A stretch of 64,000 bases of DNA from Caballeronia ptereochthonis (lineage in GTDB: Bacteria > Pseudomonadota > Gammaproteobacteria > Burkholderiales > Burkholderiaceae), in contig NZ_FCOB02000020.1 in the NCBI RefSeq assembly GCF_001545075.1, positions 1 to 64,000 of the forward strand. The letters are read 5' to 3'. The position numbers were made by a program, and so were the translations under genes. The notes under the pieces are model-generated. The model made no database searches. It saw only the letters and a program-made list of their open reading frames with translations, and was not told the DNA's origin. Shown here one piece after another: positions 62,952 through 64,000 of this stretch. Positions within the stretch are counted from its first letter, which is position 1. Each line of letters starts with the position of its first letter.

Positions 62952-63884
62952 ATGACGACTTTAGTGATTGCGGAACACGACAATGCGTCGATCAAGGCAG
63001 CGACGCTGAATACGATTGCGGCGGCCGCGAAGATCGGCGGCGATGTACATGTGCTGGTGGCGGGTTCGAACGCGCAAGGCGCGGCGGATCAGGCGGCGAA
63101 GATTGCGGGCGTCTCGAAAGTGCTGCTGGCCGATGCGCCGCAACTCGAAGCGGGCCTCGCGGAAAATATCGAAGGCACGGTGCTGAATATCGCGAAGGAC
63201 TATTCGCACATTCTGGCTCCGGCCACGGCTTACGGCAAGAACATCGCGCCGCGCATCGCCGCGCATCTGGATGTCGCGCAAATCAGCGACATCACCGCAG
63301 TCGACAGCGCGGACACGTTCGAACGCCCGATCTACGCAGGCAACGCCATCGCGACGGTTCAATCGAGCGATCCGATCAAGGTCATCACGGTGCGCGCGAC
63401 GGGCTTCGATCCGGTCGCGGCCGAAGGCGGCAGCGCGCCAATCGAGAAGATCGAAGCCGCAGCCGACGCGGGCATCTCGCAGTTCGTGAGCCGCGAAGTG
63501 ACGAAGCTCGATCGTCCGGAGTTGACGAGCGCGAACATCATCGTGTCGGGTGGCCGTGGTCTGGGCAGCGGCGAGAACTACACGAAGACGCTGGAGCCGC
63601 TGGCCGACAAGCTGGGCGCGGCGCTGGGCGCATCGCGCGCGGCGGTCGACGCGGGCTACGTACCGAACGATTATCAAGTGGGCCAGACCGGCAAGATCGT
63701 CGCGCCGCAGTTGTACGTGGCAGTCGGCATCTCCGGTGCGATCCAGCACCTGGCCGGCATGAAAGACTCGAAGGTGATCGTCGCGATCAACAAGGACCCG
63801 GAAGCGCCGATCTTCAGCGTGGCCGATTACGGTCTCGTCGGCGATCTGTTCGCGCTCGTGCCCGATCTCGTCAACCAGCTCTAG
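62952..63884 (+). CDS. etfA: electron transfer flavoprotein alpha subunit
   Basis: 310-residue EtfA. The FAD-binding C-terminal domain shows GGRGLGSGENY, QVGQTGKIVAPQLYVAVGISGAIQHLAGM and INKDPEAPIFSVADYGLVGDL. Starts 14 bases after etfB. With etfB it forms the electron acceptor for the acyl-CoA dehydrogenase at 60867. Confidence 0.95.
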   Translation: MTTLVIAEHDNASIKAATLNTIAAAAKIGGDVHVLVAGSNAQGAADQAAKIAGVSKVLLADAPQLEAGLAENIEGTVLNIAKDYSHILAPATAYGKNIAPRIAAHLDVAQISDITAVDSADTFERPIYAGNAIATVQSSDPIKVITVRATGFDPVAAEGGSAPIEKIEAAADAGISQFVSREVTKLDRPELTSANIIVSGGRGLGSGENYTKTLEPLADKLGAALGASRAAVDAGYVPNDYQVGQTGKIVAPQLYVAVGISGAIQHLAGMKDSKVIVAINKDPEAPIFSVADYGLVGDLFALVPDLVNQL

Positions 63885-63903
63885 ACCACACCGGAGAACC
63901 GCC

Positions 63904-64000
63904 ATGACCGAAGCCGTCATGACCGACTCGGCGCAACGCGCGGCGATCGCCGACGAACTCGACCAGCACAACTGCCGCGTCGCGCAGCCGACCGACGGCC
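63904..64000 (+). CDS. start of an unidentified gene, truncated by the window edge
   Basis: ATG 63904 with CGGAGAACC upstream, 19 bases after etfA. The first 32 residues, MTEAVMTDSAQRAAIADELDQ then HNCRVAQPTDG, do not identify a family; a hydratase-type beginning is only a guess. Probably continues the operon. Confidence 0.5.
   Translation, partial: MTEAVMTDSAQRAAIADELDQHNCRVAQPTDG

Noticed and set aside
1..64000. CRISPR arrays, tRNA or rRNA genes, insertion sequences
   Set aside because: No regularly spaced repeats, tRNA-like cloverleaf ends or transposase reading frames were seen by eye.

Overview
The window is about 64 kb of high-GC DNA from a Gram-negative betaproteobacterium, most likely Burkholderiaceae (Burkholderia, Paraburkholderia or Caballeronia-like). 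Supporting this are a trimeric-type porin, many LysR/GntR/AraC/TetR regulators, class III CoA-transferases, duplicated catabolic clusters and GC-rich third positions. No rRNA, tRNA, CRISPR array or insertion sequence is visible. The content is accessory: stress and respiration genes, then several catabolic clusters and an envelope-glycan cluster.

1-14.7 kb, stress and respiration. The tail of a possible chaperonin is followed by a ClpK/ClpG-type AAA+ disaggregase, two small proteins, a YdeP-type molybdopterin oxidoreductase with a hairpin-rich leader, a cyanide-insensitive (CioAB-type) cytochrome bd oxidase, a bestrophin-like channel, MoaA (molybdopterin synthesis), a MocR regulator, a LysR regulator and PsiE.

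14.7-33 kb, a divergent catabolic cluster. The left arm (minus strand) holds hydantoinase/oxoprolinase subunits B and A, an Asp/Glu-racemase-family protein and a PF04392 substrate-binding protein, tightly coupled by overlapping start/stop codons. The right arm (plus strand) holds a porin, a ThDP enzyme, an FAD amine-oxidase-like enzyme, a second PF04392 binding protein and its ATPase and permease. A UbiX/UbiD pair, an AraC regulator and an aldehyde dehydrogenase follow. Together they suggest uptake, ring opening and decarboxylation of an unidentified amide or aromatic compound.

33-38.5 kb, envelope cluster: a polytopic membrane protein, an SMR/EamA-like half transporter, a HAD-UbiA fusion of the decaprenyl-phosphate phosphoribosyltransferase type, and a GT87-like glycosyltransferase. 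38.7-40.5 kb: a BON-domain protein, then a TetR regulator facing two small unknown proteins across a region with four GGTC-N4-GACC operators.

40.6-64 kb, a second catabolic system. It includes two class III CoA-transferases, a P450 with its [3Fe-4S]-type ferredoxin and reductase, an aldehyde dehydrogenase, a GMC oxidoreductase, a zinc alcohol dehydrogenase, a branched-chain-type ABC importer, a flavoprotein dehydrogenase, a FadR-type GntR regulator, an MFS transporter, a crotonase, an SDR, an acyl-CoA dehydrogenase and EtfBA. The most striking observation is one operator (core TTGGATGAACC) at the four promoters serving these units, plus a weaker copy at the regulator's own start. This makes the roughly 23 kb look like a single GntR-controlled regulon, which would oxidise an alkyl or alicyclic substrate to an acid, load it onto CoA and beta-oxidise it. 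The SDR lacks the catalytic Tyr/Lys and the crotonase lacks one of its two acids, so the CoA-ester steps may be unusual.
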